Shown: one piece after another, positions 35,061-46,249 of the stretch | Layout of the letters: every line of letters starts with the position of its first letter | How positions within the stretch are numbered: the first letter of the stretch is position 1 | Assembly (NCBI GenBank): GCA_050084985.1 | Contig: JBITNC010000001.1 | Span: forward strand, 50,220,001 to 50,284,000 | Origin: Nageia nagi | Taxonomy: Eukaryota > Pinophyta | Length of the DNA stretch: 64,000 nucleotides | Direction: 5' to 3' | The notes under the pieces: model-generated | What the model was told of the DNA's origin: nothing | What the model saw: the letters and a program-made list of their open reading frames with translations, nothing else | Database searches by the model: none | Translations under genes and position numbers: made by a program

Positions 35061-35865
35061 TTGTATCTCAACTTCTATGCTAGCTTCAGCATTAATGCTA
35101 GAAAAAATGTATCGCATGTCTGTGTTATTGCAACTACATTGTGTAACATGGTTTATGAATCTAAAAATGATATTATCATACCTAATAAATGCTGATAGAG
35201 TGCTTGATTCTATGATGAATAGGTTGGATCCAAGAATGAATGTGTGGGTAATGCATTCTTCTATTGGATGTTTGTTCATTCCTGCAAAAATCTTATTCTC
35301 CAATATATGTTAGCTTTATATTAATGTTTATACCACATTCAGTTGGAGGGTTAATGATTTTCAAGGTAAGGAAGTAAATGTTAAGGAATGATAGCTCGAG
35401 CACTAACATTAGTGTGGATGCTAAGGTTTGTAATGAATATGATCATCAAATTTTATGGTAATGAGATCAATTTGCATGATAAGGAAAAAAATCATATTTT
35501 GGTAAGGTTGGGTATAGGAGGTGGTTATTAATTATTGCTTGACTCATTAATTGTATCCTAATTTAGATTTGAATATGCCAAATTGGGGTTTATTTTGCAT
35601 ATTTCTATTTCTAGTTGAGAGCTCTAGTCCAGAAGGAGTATTTTGATCCTAACAAGGTGGATTTGATTACTTTAGGTGATTTACATTGCAAGGTAAGTTA
35701 TTTGCATGTGAATAAGATTGATTTTGGTTAATTTTGATATTTTTGGTAAGATTATTGATCAATTTTGTTTTTTAGGATGAATATTATTGACCAAGATAAT
35801 CATCGAGCTTATTTACTCTGACACAATTGAGTTTCCAAGCATGTGGTAGTTTCCTAGATCCTTCT
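35061..35865. other. Unassigned interval between LTR remnant and gypsy element
   Basis: No recognisable protein. Phrases such as AGCACTAACATTAGTGTGGATGCTAAG (split here as AGCACTAACATT / AGTGTGGATGCT) resemble parts of the Tat-type LTR, so it may be more of that element. Confidence 0.4.
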
Positions 35866-36547
35866 TGTATTGTTCATATTTTTTAGGTGTCTTCTCCATT
35901 TCACCCTTGATAAATGGGAACATTAATTTAGTAGTGTTTTTGTCAATATTTTTATAATTTGACCAAAATGATGTAAATTCCACTTAGAGACTCATTAAAG
36001 CTCTAATTATGGAATAAATGATCCTTTTATTTATTTATTTTTATTTTCCAAAATGCCAATTAATGATGTATTTGTGATACCAAGGTAACTATAAATGTAA
36101 ATAAACAAGTCATTGAATATTTTATCCTTGATGATTGTAATATTGGCATTAAATGTATCTCTATTCATTAGTACTCATCTCTTCAAGGTAGAGCATCCCC
36201 CTAGGTGATTACATCCACTACGAGGATATTTGTAGCTCCAAGGATGAACTGATCACTTCAAAATAGGTGTTGATAATCTTGATACAAGTAAATGGTCCTA
36301 ACATATGGATGTTGGGCTTTGGAGGATCCTAAGATCCCACATTGGCTACTTAGGCACATGCACTAATGGTGTTAATTACAAGGTACTCCAAAATCACCCT
36401 CTCTTGGACATTGATTTTTATGGACCTTGAATGTGATAACTTATCCCAAGGCTTCTCTTCTTGGTCATTGCATACATGAGCAAAGATATCATATGTCTCC
36501 ATCATCAAATCATCCCCAATGTAGGATTAGAATATGATTATCTTCAC

Positions 36548-36560
36548 CTATAAAAGGAGA
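36548..36560 (+). promoter_or_regulatory. TATA box of gypsy 5' LTR
   Basis: CTATAAAAGGAGA, conserved at 45087-45099 in the 3' LTR. Confidence 0.7.
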
Positions 36561-36939
36561 ACTCATATCATTATGATATATGCTAAATTTGATTATAAAC
36601 CCTTTTATTCTAGATTGAGTGGAGGCTCCTATCTTTGCTACTTATGGTACAACCTGCATTTGAATTATTAGAGGGAGAGGAGGCTACCTTTGAACTTACT
36701 CTAGGCATATTGAGAGGAACATTGTTGGTTCCATCACAGTTACTGCAGAGGAAACCTAGTCTTGCCTCACTACTTCTAAGATTGGTGAGGCCTTGGAGTC
36801 ATCTGAAATAACCCAATAGGAAATAGTCCTTGTACAAACTCCATTGGTTGGTAAAAATATTGTAATTGCCCTACTCTTGCTATATTTAATACACTTATAT
36901 TCTATTATCAAAATATTATTGTTTATCTCTCTATGGTAG

Positions 36940-37300
36940 GACATTGGATTATGGAGTAGTTTTTGCACTGTTCAAGTATCATTTGTGCTCCCAAATTGAG
37001 ATGTTGCATTTGGGATGAAATTTATGTTGTTTACTTATTATTTTTTCTCCTTGATTAGTACATTGGAATACTAGGAGAATTATATGCTTATTTGATGTAT
37101 TCTTTCTTCCTAACTGGGATGTTGCAATTGGAGAGGTATTTTGCATTATTGAAGTTATTAATTGCTCCATAATTCGAATGTTGGATCTAGAAGTGTATTT
37201 TCAAATATTAAGACCTATTTTTGCTTCTTTGGCTAGACGTTGGATTAATGTGTGAATTTTTGGAATATTATTGCAAATATTATCAATCCTATCTAGAAGT
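36940..37300. repeat. 59-bp tandem array inside the gypsy 5' LTR (6 units)
   Basis: Units begin GACATTGGAT, GATGTTGCAT, TACATTGGAA, GATGTTGCAA, AATGTTGGAT and GACGTTGGAT. The first is 60 bp and the next four are 59 bp. The period is exact although the sequence between has diverged strongly. The matching array in the 3' LTR runs from 45359. Confidence 0.85.
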
Positions 37301-37409
37301 TAAAATAATTTTGCAATTTGAGCTTGCTTTCGTTAGTTTGAAAGTTAGAATCCAAACATCCCTCTCTTAGGGTACGTTTGAGGATTGAACCCAAAAATGA
37401 CTCATCATA

Positions 37410-37849
37410 GTGGTATCACATATGAAGAATTGTTGAAGAGAAGTTAGAGATCTTACCCATACTACTAGGTAAGAATTGAGGAGTTGTTACTAAAGGAGAT
37501 TGCTGGAGGAGTTGGAGGAGCTGTAGAAGACTCATTATGATATTTTACCATATCACATTGCTATTTGTAGAGAGTTCTTTATGTGGAGTTAACCTAGCAT
37601 GATAGTGGTCATTTTGAAGGAGTTTTGGAGGATTGTGGAGCCATATCTCATCCTTCTAGTAAGTCATTTGGTATCTCTTGGTCCTAATTCCAAATTTTGA
37701 AACTTTGAGGAGGTTCATACAACTTGACAAGATCCATTTTCAAAAAAAAATGGTATCTTTATTTTCAAGTTGAAGTTCTTTCTCGATTTACTTTTGAGTT
37801 TGAGGGAGGAAGAAGGTGTGTTAGGAGAGTTTGAGCCCATCTAGGGTTA
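37410..37849 (+). other. Gypsy leader before the 62-bp array
   Basis: Starts with the PBS-like GTGGTATCAC; G-rich phrases (GGAGGAGTTGGAGGAGC near 37503) but no open frame. Confidence 0.45.
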
Positions 37850-38440
37850 TACATTGGTGTTTTGAAGCTATTTTGGTAGCTCATTAGGTATTTTGAGATT
37901 CCTTGAAGGAGGATGTTGGTATTCTAGGGGCATTTTTATGCCAAAATATGTATTTCGAGACCACTAGGAGATAGATGTTAGTATTCTGGGAGATTTCTCA
38001 TAACTGAAGTTGCATTCTAAGACCATTTGAGGCTAGACATTACATTTCTAGGTAACTAGAGGCTAGACATTGCACTATTGAGGGTTTTGTTTTAGCATAC
38101 TTCTACATTTTGAGCTCTCTATAAGGTAGATGTTGGTGATTTGAGTCCTTTTTAAAAGTTTGTTTTGCATTTTGAGTCCAATTGAAGGAAAAATTTGGCC
38201 AACTAGGAAGATTTTGAGGATTACACTATATTTTAGAGTACTTTCTAGGTGGACATTGGTACATTAGAGGAATATTGAGGTCCATTTTGCTTTTTGAGAC
38301 CAATTGGTGTTGTTTCAAAGGATATCTCGATATTTTGAGATTCCCCAAGGCTAGAAGTTGAGTTTTTGGGAAAATTTTTCAAGACTTTTGTTGCATTTTG
38401 GATATACCTAAAGTGGAATGTTGGCTTATTGAGGCTAATT
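37850..38440. repeat. 62-bp tandem array in the gypsy leader (about 9 units)
   Basis: Unit starts include TACATTGGTG (37850), GATGTTGGTA (37912), GATGTTAGTA (37974), then GACATTGCAC, GATGTTGGTG, GACATTGGTA and GAAGTTGAGT. Units are 61-63 bp, with one half unit near 38036. Each contains a TTTGCATTTTGAGACC-like core and ends near TTGAGGCTA. The starts (GACATTGG) and ends (GGCTA) resemble those of the 59-bp LTR units. Confidence 0.85.
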
Positions 38441-41036
38441 GGGTGTTTTAGATGCATTACGAATGTCACTACTTGTAAGTAAATTTACTTTATTTTCATC
38501 ATGGAAGATAAGTTTCAACAATCTATACGGTTTTTTTATATACTAGCCATTATTTTTTGGTGAATTCAAAGCCACACATCACTGGAAGGAGTATGTTGGA
38601 AAAAAAGGTAGTCAATTTGTTGTTATTGACTAAATTTTACAATGGTGTCTACACCATGGAGGCTTAAGAACTTGGAGACATTGGGATTATTCTATTTTTG
38701 TGATTAGAATTAGAAGTTAGAAGTGAGACATTGGGAGTATAGGAAACTCTTTCTGATATGAGCTTGCAAAAAACTCATCCCTTAAGGTATCTTAGTCAAT
38801 TTTTTAAAATTTGAAACTTGCTTGGCATCATTCAACTTGTGATGTGGATGTTGAGCTTCAAGGAGGCACATTCAAATTCAAAGTTTGTTCTTTGGGCCCA
38901 TAACCCACATATTTGAAATTTGTTATTTTATTCCATTATGGTAGACCAAACTTCTATGTTTGAGTAAGTTGAGTATTTTGAGCATTTCATATTTTTGTTT
39001 TCAAGTAGGAGAGATTAGGAGAAAAGACAAAAAAATATTTTATTTTGAATTTAGGAGTAATAAGGGAATTTAAATCTCTTCTATAGTATTTTCTATACTA
39101 GGAAAATATATTGAGTTTAAAAAAAAAGTATTTTTAGTTCATTCCCCTAGGATCTACAAGTAATATCATAACAAGAACAAAAGATAGAATTTCAAAATGG
39201 TGAAATAGAATTTAGATACTTTAATCACTCTCTTAAGTGAGATAATGAAATAGATTGAAACATCCATCTAAATTCTACCTCAAAATTAGACATATGTTTT
39301 TATAAGTTAACACCATTATATATGCATAAAAGGTTTTGGCATTCCACATTTGAGTTTAATGTAATCACTACATATGACGCTCAAGTGGATGGAAATGATC
39401 AGTTTACATTTCACCCAAGTCACATGATAGCCCATTTTTGACAATGCATCTACCATGCACTTGATTCAACTAAGCACACGTGATTCAAATATCTCCCATG
39501 TTTGTTTCACCTATATTAATTTTGACCTTTGAATTCTTCTTAGGGCCCATACACCTAAGAAGGGCATGATTTTTACATCACTTCATGCTTCCCCATGATA
39601 GTGATCTAATAGTGTATGTCAAGTGGATCAATTTCTCTTCACCTCCCATGATGGAACTCAATGTTAATTTCACTACCTTGAAATTAACTTATGTACTCTT
39701 GCCTACCCATAATACATGCAAAAAACCACCACTTTAACCCATAGTAACTACCTACCCAAAATTCCCACAATTACTAACTTTCATCAAATGATAACCTACT
39801 CATTAGCTTTGACTAGGTGTTTAACTTTAGAGGTTGAATTAGCCTTGTATTTTCTATCTTATTTTCCTAACACCTATAGGCTAACTCTAAATCAAATACT
39901 TTTCATCTAAGTTTTTCATTACTTAAATGATAATAGTTTATGACTATGATCCAAGAATACATGTTGATTTAAATCATAGATTCAAGTTCTAATCTTGTCT
40001 TGGATAATAAGTGTTGCTAAAATGTAAATTATAATGATTGAAACAATATGATTTCCTATTACTATTTAAAATTAGATTTCATACATTATGCTCATGCAAG
40101 TGAAACCATACAATTGAATGCTAAATAAGAGTACTTCGTTTACAATAATGAACCATATTATTTTATCAAATCAATTCATAAAGTATTACATCACATGATC
40201 GTTAAGGCTACAAATTCAATATCTCATCAAGATATAAGTTTACAATTTTACAATTCCACTTTGCAATACTTGTTCTTCTATTTATCTCCATCTCTCAAGC
40301 CTTGAAACACCAAGGTAATCATCCTTTGAAGTGAACCACTTGCTAGATATTTTCAGGATCAGAGACAACAATTTCTTTTGTATTTCATTAAGTTAACATG
40401 CAATGCATTTGCATGATAGGTTTGGATTTATTCATTCTAACCTAACGAATAACTATGCCCAATATCTTGGCTATAAAATGTATCCTATTTTCTTATTTTA
40501 TAGATTCAACATGTAAAGGTAAGGTGTAAAAAGTGCATACTAATTTTCATTTAAATGATCTCCACTTTCTTTAATATTTAATGCTTCAATGAACATTAAC
40601 ATATGCAAGTAATGATCAAATAAACTATGCATTATATTAACATAATAAAATCATCTTACTATTTTATCTTTAAAGATAACACCCCTCATAAAATGATTTC
40701 AACCTTCTTGAAAACATTAAAATTACATTTCCAATGATATAAAAAATAAATACTTTTAAACTAAAGTTTTATTCTCAATAATATACACTTATTACTTAAT
40801 TTTTCCTTCTAAATCATTAAATGTATATTTTTAAATAATAAATATTTAAAAACCTATTTTTAAAATATCTAACTATTTAAATCCCCATTTTAAAATATTA
40901 TAAAAATAATATTTTTAAATCTAAATTTAAAAGTTAATAAACTAGATTTTAAACTTTAAATATTTCAAACTTAAAGTATTTAAAAGAATCTAAATTTAAA
41001 TTATTATTTTTAAACATTTGTTTAAATGTAATCAGG
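38441..41036. other. AT-rich interior of gypsy element, nothing recognised
   Basis: No domain in any frame. The start of a TGTTGG sequence at 38594 might be an LTR edge, but I found no partner. Confidence 0.35.
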
Positions 41037-41252
41037 TATGTGAAGGCCCCTGCACCCCTTTACTATAGAGGGCTTTGCCTTGGGTGCACATGGCCTAGCC
41101 AATGTCGGTAGGTTGGCATCCCCTCCCCTTTCATTACAATGGGGGCTGGCACAAGGCGTTCAACCCTTCAACCACCACATAGTCGAGGGGGCCAGTGTGC
41201 CCAACCACTTCAATGTCCACCCGTCCTCATTAGGCCTTCATGCCCTAGTTAT
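41037..41252. other. GC-rich block in AT-rich surroundings
   Basis: About 215 bp of C- and G-rich sequence (for example GGGGGCTGGCACAAGGCG near 41142 and CGAGGGGGCCAGTGTGCCC near 41183), bordered by runs of T and A. The 71-aa plus frame at 41080-41295 is probably chance. It looks like inserted or captured sequence of unknown origin. Confidence 0.5.
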
Positions 41253-42950
41253 TTTTTTTAAATTTACAATATTTTTTTTAAATAAAATATTATAATAATA
41301 TAATTAAATTTTATTAATATTTAACTTTAGCTTATAGGAACAATAACTTTAATAAGAAAGCCCTTTTTTTTAAGGAACTTCAAATAAAAGCTTGTGTTTT
41401 ACTAACATAAATCTAGATTGACATGTACACGTTATACAAAAACTAGTTTCAAACCTAGACTTTAGAGATTAATATCTCATCAACTAGGAACCCATTTTTC
41501 AAACCAAGATATGGGATTTGTTCCTTTTTTCAAGCTTTACACATAAAACACTTGAAACTAAAAAATTTGACCAACTTTTACATATCTAAATTTTGATTGA
41601 ATATATTGTTTTCACCATTTTATTTTTGTATGTAAAATCCATGATTTTTGCTAGTTTTGCTTACAATTTTTGTTTGAACAAAGAGAAATAAGAACCACTC
41701 TAAAATTTGTGTTTCGAACATTGTTCTAGAATATACAAACTCAATTTAAAAACTTTTTTGTTCAACATGAACATAGGAAAATCTTACAAATGAAATTTCT
41801 CATTCTTTTTCTAATAACAATATGCATAAAAACCAAAATCAAATCTCAAAATCAAACTTATGCAAAATAGAGAAAACCTAATTTGATATGCATAGAAAAA
41901 TACCAAATGCAAAATGATCTCTTGCTCCAATCTTTCCTTTCCTCTTCCAAGAACCAAGTAACCTAGTAAATGACAAAGGGAATGATAAATAGGAGCAAAT
42001 AAGGCCATGGATGGTTGACACAACCTCCTTGAGGAAGTTTTATCTCAAAACCTCCTGGAAGTTTCTCTCAAAACTTCCTGGAAGTTTCTCTCTAGGAGCA
42101 AAACCACAAAAATGCAAGAATGACAAAACTAAACTCATTTTGTTTTTCTTTTGTTTTGTTCCAATGCACATTATTTAAAAATAACTTAATTTATTAAATG
42201 TACAATAATGTATTTATTAATTGGTTACCTTCAAATGCATCTACTTATATTTTGTATAACTTTTTAAACAAATACAAACTAATTGTAATAAAAATGTAGC
42301 ACTTTCTTTCTTTTTTGCATTCTAAAAATGCCTAATAAATAAAAATGCACTTACTTGCATGTAAACTCACTTTAATTCCTATTTCAATTTGTAGGTATGA
42401 AGTTGAGAACTAGCCTAATCCATCATTGTTATCAACCCAACAATGATCATAAAATCCAAAACATTGTCTAATATTTCAATATAGAAAAGTAAACAAACAT
42501 GCAGCACAAGGGAATAAGCACATAAGAAACTCATGCAACCTAAGTGAAACTTCCCTTGTGGGTTGTCAATGTTCAATCATCTCCATACAAATAACAATGT
42601 GGTTCACTTGTAGGACTACATTTTCCTATATCACATGAAACCAAAGCAATATCAAACTTCTTTTGAATAATATCAAGATCAAAACATATAAATAACACAT
42701 GATATCAACTATTAAAAAGGCAAGTATGCAATAACCCCATACTCCATACATAACAATTGAATCATGTAAAGATGCAAAAAGATAGATTCATGACACAGAT
42801 GAAGGCATCAAACCAAAGGAACCCTATTGAGAATGAAGCATCGTCAAGATATATTCTATCACTTTAAATCATGGAGTCACTTTTCACCCTCAAGTAGATT
42901 CAAAGAAATGAGTAAGAAGAAGCAAGCATGGATGAGGTGCTTCAAGAGTA
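41253..42950. other. AT-rich interior of gypsy element
   Basis: No gene recognised. A 23-bp unit CTCAAAACCTCCTGGAAGTT+TCT is repeated twice at 42044-42089. The minus frame at 41811-42023 has no recognisable domain. Confidence 0.4.
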
Positions 42951-42952
42951 TA

Positions 42953-43745
42953 TGGATAATCTCAAAATATTTAGAATAACTATACCTTTCCACACATACT
43001 AGGAGATCCAAAGATGGAAAGTTGGAAGTCCCCAAAGCCATTAGATGACAAGAAGCCCAAAGTACCTCTACCTACTTTTGATGGGAATGATAAAATTTCT
43101 GTAAGGGCTTGGTTACATAAATTAAAAACTTACTTCTCTCTCCATCCCATGAGTGAAGAAGGAATTCAAATGACAACCATGTTTTTAGATGGAATAGCTT
43201 ATGAATAGTGACACAATTGTATTACTATAATTAGACATGGAAAGGTTAGAACCTTTGAAGATTTCAGTCGAAGGGTACTTGACATGTTTGAACACAAACA
43301 TATAGAGGAGTACTTTAAGGAGTTGGAAATGCTTTAACACACAACCACTGTGGATACATACATTGAGTAATTTCAAAGGATTGCACTATCTATCCCTAAT
43401 ATGGAAGATGGAAGGCTAGCCTATCTCTTCATGGATGGGTTACAAGAATCAATTAGATCATCAGTAAAGGCTATGGAACCCTTCATTTTATCCATGGTCA
43501 TCCGCAAGGTAAAGTTATTGGAAGGATTTAGTTATTTAAAGGGAGTTGTTATTACAAATGCTACAATAAAAATATCAGCAACTAGTGCCAAGAAGGAATT
43601 AACAAGAAGCAAACTTTATCATCTATTCAAAGACCAACAAATGCATTGGACTATGCTACTCGTGATACATTAAGGAAGAAAAAACTTTGCTTTACTTATT
43701 GAAATCCCTGGGAGAGAGGACATAGGTGTAATGTAGAGGCACAAC
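42953..43745 (+). pseudogene. Gypsy gag
   Basis: The frame 43014-43208 (PLPTFDGNDKISVRAWLHKL, KTYFSLHPM) is the usual start of a Ty3/gypsy gag, followed after stops by TFEDFSRRVLDMFEHKH (about 43250). The frame 43401-43673 covers the capsid C-terminus (AYLFMDGLQESIRSSVK). A degenerate knuckle CFTYWNPWERGHRC lies near 43687-43728, with the second Cys replaced by Tyr. Gag would form the particle. Confidence 0.82.
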
Positions 43746-43859
43746 ATATGTACTTGGAGGTATGTGAGGTAGAGGAAGATTTGGAAGAAGAAATGAACAC
43801 TTGCCAACATGAAGTGGGAAACTGTGACATTGGAGGGGCATTAGCCACAGTAAAGGGAC

Positions 43860-44260
43860 CTTCATAATTTGTAACCATCAAGGTAGAAGGACTTGTGGAT
43901 GATAGCAAAGTTGTGGTACTTATTGATGGAGGAGCTACTAATAATTTCATAGATGAAGAATTTGTAAAAAAGAAAGGATTCAAAATGAAATAACTCATTG
44001 GATTTGATGTAGCAATTGGAAATGGTAACATAGCTACTAGCCATAAGCTAGTGAAAAATGTTAGAGTTAAATTGGGAGATTATGTAGTCACTAGTGATTT
44101 CTACATTCTTCCCATTTGAGGATTACCACACATAATACTTGAGGTACAATGGTTGTACACACTAGGAGAAGTAGTTTCCAACTACAAATTGTTGGAGATG
44201 AAGTTTAAAATGCATGGCAAAGAAGTAGTACTTCATGGCATGAAGGAACCATGAGAAGAA
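43860..44260 (+). pseudogene. Gypsy aspartic protease
   Basis: The plus frame reads VVVLIDGGATNNFIDEEF (about 43910-43965), the protease motif common in chromovirus-type gypsy elements. It continues as VAIGNGNIATSHKLVKNVR and LGDYVVTSDFYILP. There are stops near 43990 and 44120. The 3' LTR begins about 140 bp after it, so no RT ever follows. The two minus frames in 43696-44044 are shadows. Confidence 0.85.
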
Positions 44261-44377
44261 AGTATCGAGTTCAATAAGACAAAAGCTGCTGAAAAGAAGA
44301 AGGCTTGAGGATTCTTGGACCAGCCAAGAAGATGTTACTACAATAGTGGAATTTTCAAATTGCTTGAGGGCAAGCAA

Positions 44378-44394
44378 TTTGAGGAGGGTAGACT
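44378..44394 (+). promoter_or_regulatory. Gypsy polypurine tract
   Basis: TTTGAGGAGGGTAGACT, immediately before the 3' LTR start TGTAAT. Confidence 0.65.
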
Positions 44395-45830
44395 TGTAAT
44401 GTCTTGAATTTATAGGTGTTTTCTCCATTTCACCTTTGATAAATGGGAACATTAATTTAGAAGTGTTTTTGTCAATATTTGTATAATTTGACCAAAAAGA
44501 TGTAAATTCTACTTAGAGACCCAATAAAATTCTAATTAGGGAATATGTGGCCCTTTTATTTATTTTCCAAAATGCTAATTAATGATGTATTTGTGACACC
44601 AAGGCAACTATAATTATAAATGTAATATTAGTCTCATTAAACAAGGTGTTGCATAATTTAGCCTTGATGATTGTAATATTGGCATTAAATGTATCTCTAG
44701 TCATTATTGCTTCCTTCTTTGAGGTAAAGCATCCCCCTTGATGATTGCATTGACTATGAGGATATTTATAGCTCCAAGAATGAACCTTCCACTTCGAACT
44801 AGGCATTGGCAATCTCAATGTAAGTAAATGGCCCTAGAATATGGACTTTGGGCTTTGGAGGATCCCAAGACCCCACGTTGGTTGCCTAGGCACATGGATT
44901 GATGGCATTGATCACAAGGCACTCCAGAATCATCCCCTCTTTGATGTTGAATTTTCTAGGCCCTCAAATGTGATTATACTTATCCTAACAATTCCTATCT
45001 TGGTCATTGCATACATGAGCACACGGATCATATCTTGCCACCATCGGATCATAACCAATTCAAGTTTAGAAGATGATTTTCTTCACCTATAAAAGGAGAA
45101 CTCATATTTATTATAAGATATGTTGAATATGAGAGGAACATTGTTGGTTCCATCACTATTGCTGCAGAGGAGATCTAGTCTTGCCTCACTACTTCTAGGA
45201 TTGATGAGGCCTTGGAACCATCAGAAATAACCCAATAGAAGATAGTCTTGGTGCAAACTCCATTGGTTGAAAAAAATATTATAATTACTCTACTATTGCT
45301 ATATTCAATACAATTACATTCTATTTTTGAAACATTGTTGTTTATATCTCTATGGTTGGACATTGGATTGTGGAGTAGTTTTTGCATTGTTCAAGTATCA
45401 TTTGTGCTCCCAAACTAGGACGTTGCATTTGGGTTGAGGTTTGTGTTGTTTACTCGTTAGTTTTTGCTCCTTGATTGGTACATTGGAATACTAGGAGAAT
45501 TATATGCTTGTTTGATGTGTTCTTTGCTTTCTAACTGGGACATTGCAACTAGAGAGGTATTTTGCATTGTTGAAGTTACTAATTACTCCATAATTAGGAT
45601 ACTGGATCTAGAAGTGCATTTTCAAAGCTTAAGACTTATTTTTGCTCCTTTGGCTAGACATTGGGTTGGTGGGTAAATTTTTATAATATTATTGTAAAAC
45701 TTATCAATCTTAGCTAGAAGTTGGAATACTTGTACATTTTGAGCTTGCTTTGGCTAGTTTGAAGGCTAGAATCCAAACATCCCTCTCCTAGGGCACGTTT
45801 GAGGATTGACCCTAGAAATGACTCACCACA
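44395..45830 (+). repeat. Gypsy 3' LTR (about 1436 bp)
   Basis: Direct repeat of 35866-37409, with a TATA box at 45087-45099 and the 59-bp array at 45359-45720. It lacks about 120 bp after 45125 compared with the 5' LTR. Confidence 0.8.
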
Positions 45831-46249
45831 CTTACTATGATTTTTAGTGTAATTTGCAAGTTTGGGTAGAAAATAGGTAAAATTGTCCAAATACATAGGG
45901 CTAAGGTTTAGCTACTAGGGCTACCACGAACTTGGTCTTAGAGGTCATGTTTAGGTTTGAAAGCATACTTTTATGCATTCACAAGGGTAGAAGATTTTTT
46001 TCCCCCAAATTTTGAAAAAAAGTTACCATAGAAGGCCTAGTGGGCATTGCTATTAGCATCAACACCAGCATGGCAGGGTGATTTTTGGTTTAAGAAAATG
46101 TGGTTCCAACCATGGTGGTTTTTAGCATGTACTAGAAATAATGAAATAAAAATTTTGCATTATGATTTGAATGAATTTCCAAAAAGGACTAATACATACC
46201 TTTACATTTTTTATTGTAATATCACCAATTCTTGATGGAACCTGATCCC
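45831..46249. other. Interval before the plant-mobile-domain pseudogene
   Basis: No recognisable gene. It could contain the degraded N-terminus or upstream region of the next feature. Confidence 0.35.

Larger units (their letters stand above)
35866..37409 (+). repeat. Gypsy 5' LTR (about 1544 bp)
   Basis: Contains a TATA box CTATAAAAGGAGA (36548-36560) and a 59-bp array (36940-37300). It holds about 120 bp (roughly 36580-36705) missing from the 3' LTR. It is followed by GTGGTATCAC, a degenerate Met-tRNA PBS. The minus frames at 36756-37170 are shadows. Confidence 0.78.
35866..45830 (+). mobile_element. Gypsy LTR element with gag-protease only (pol missing)
   Basis: Direct repeats of about 1.5 kb at both ends (35866-37409 and 44395-45830) start TGTA and end in ACTCATCATA / ACTCACCACA. 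They are flanked by CTTCT (35861-35865) and CTTAC (45831-35), a 4-of-5 match. The internal region has a long leader with a 62-bp array, unassigned AT-rich DNA, then gag and protease directly followed by a polypurine tract and the 3' LTR. RT, RNase H and integrase are absent. It resembles the published TR-GAG class of non-autonomous elements, or a deletion derivative. Confidence 0.78.

Noticed and set aside
33269-35865. Target duplication of the minus-strand Tat-type LTR
   Set aside because: TGGAT flanks the left end, but no TGGAT follows a plausible CA end on the right, so the boundary remains open.
44579-45092. Frames at 44579-44818 and 44841-45092 as genes
   Set aside because: They lie inside the gypsy 3' LTR and are not preserved in the 5' LTR copy.
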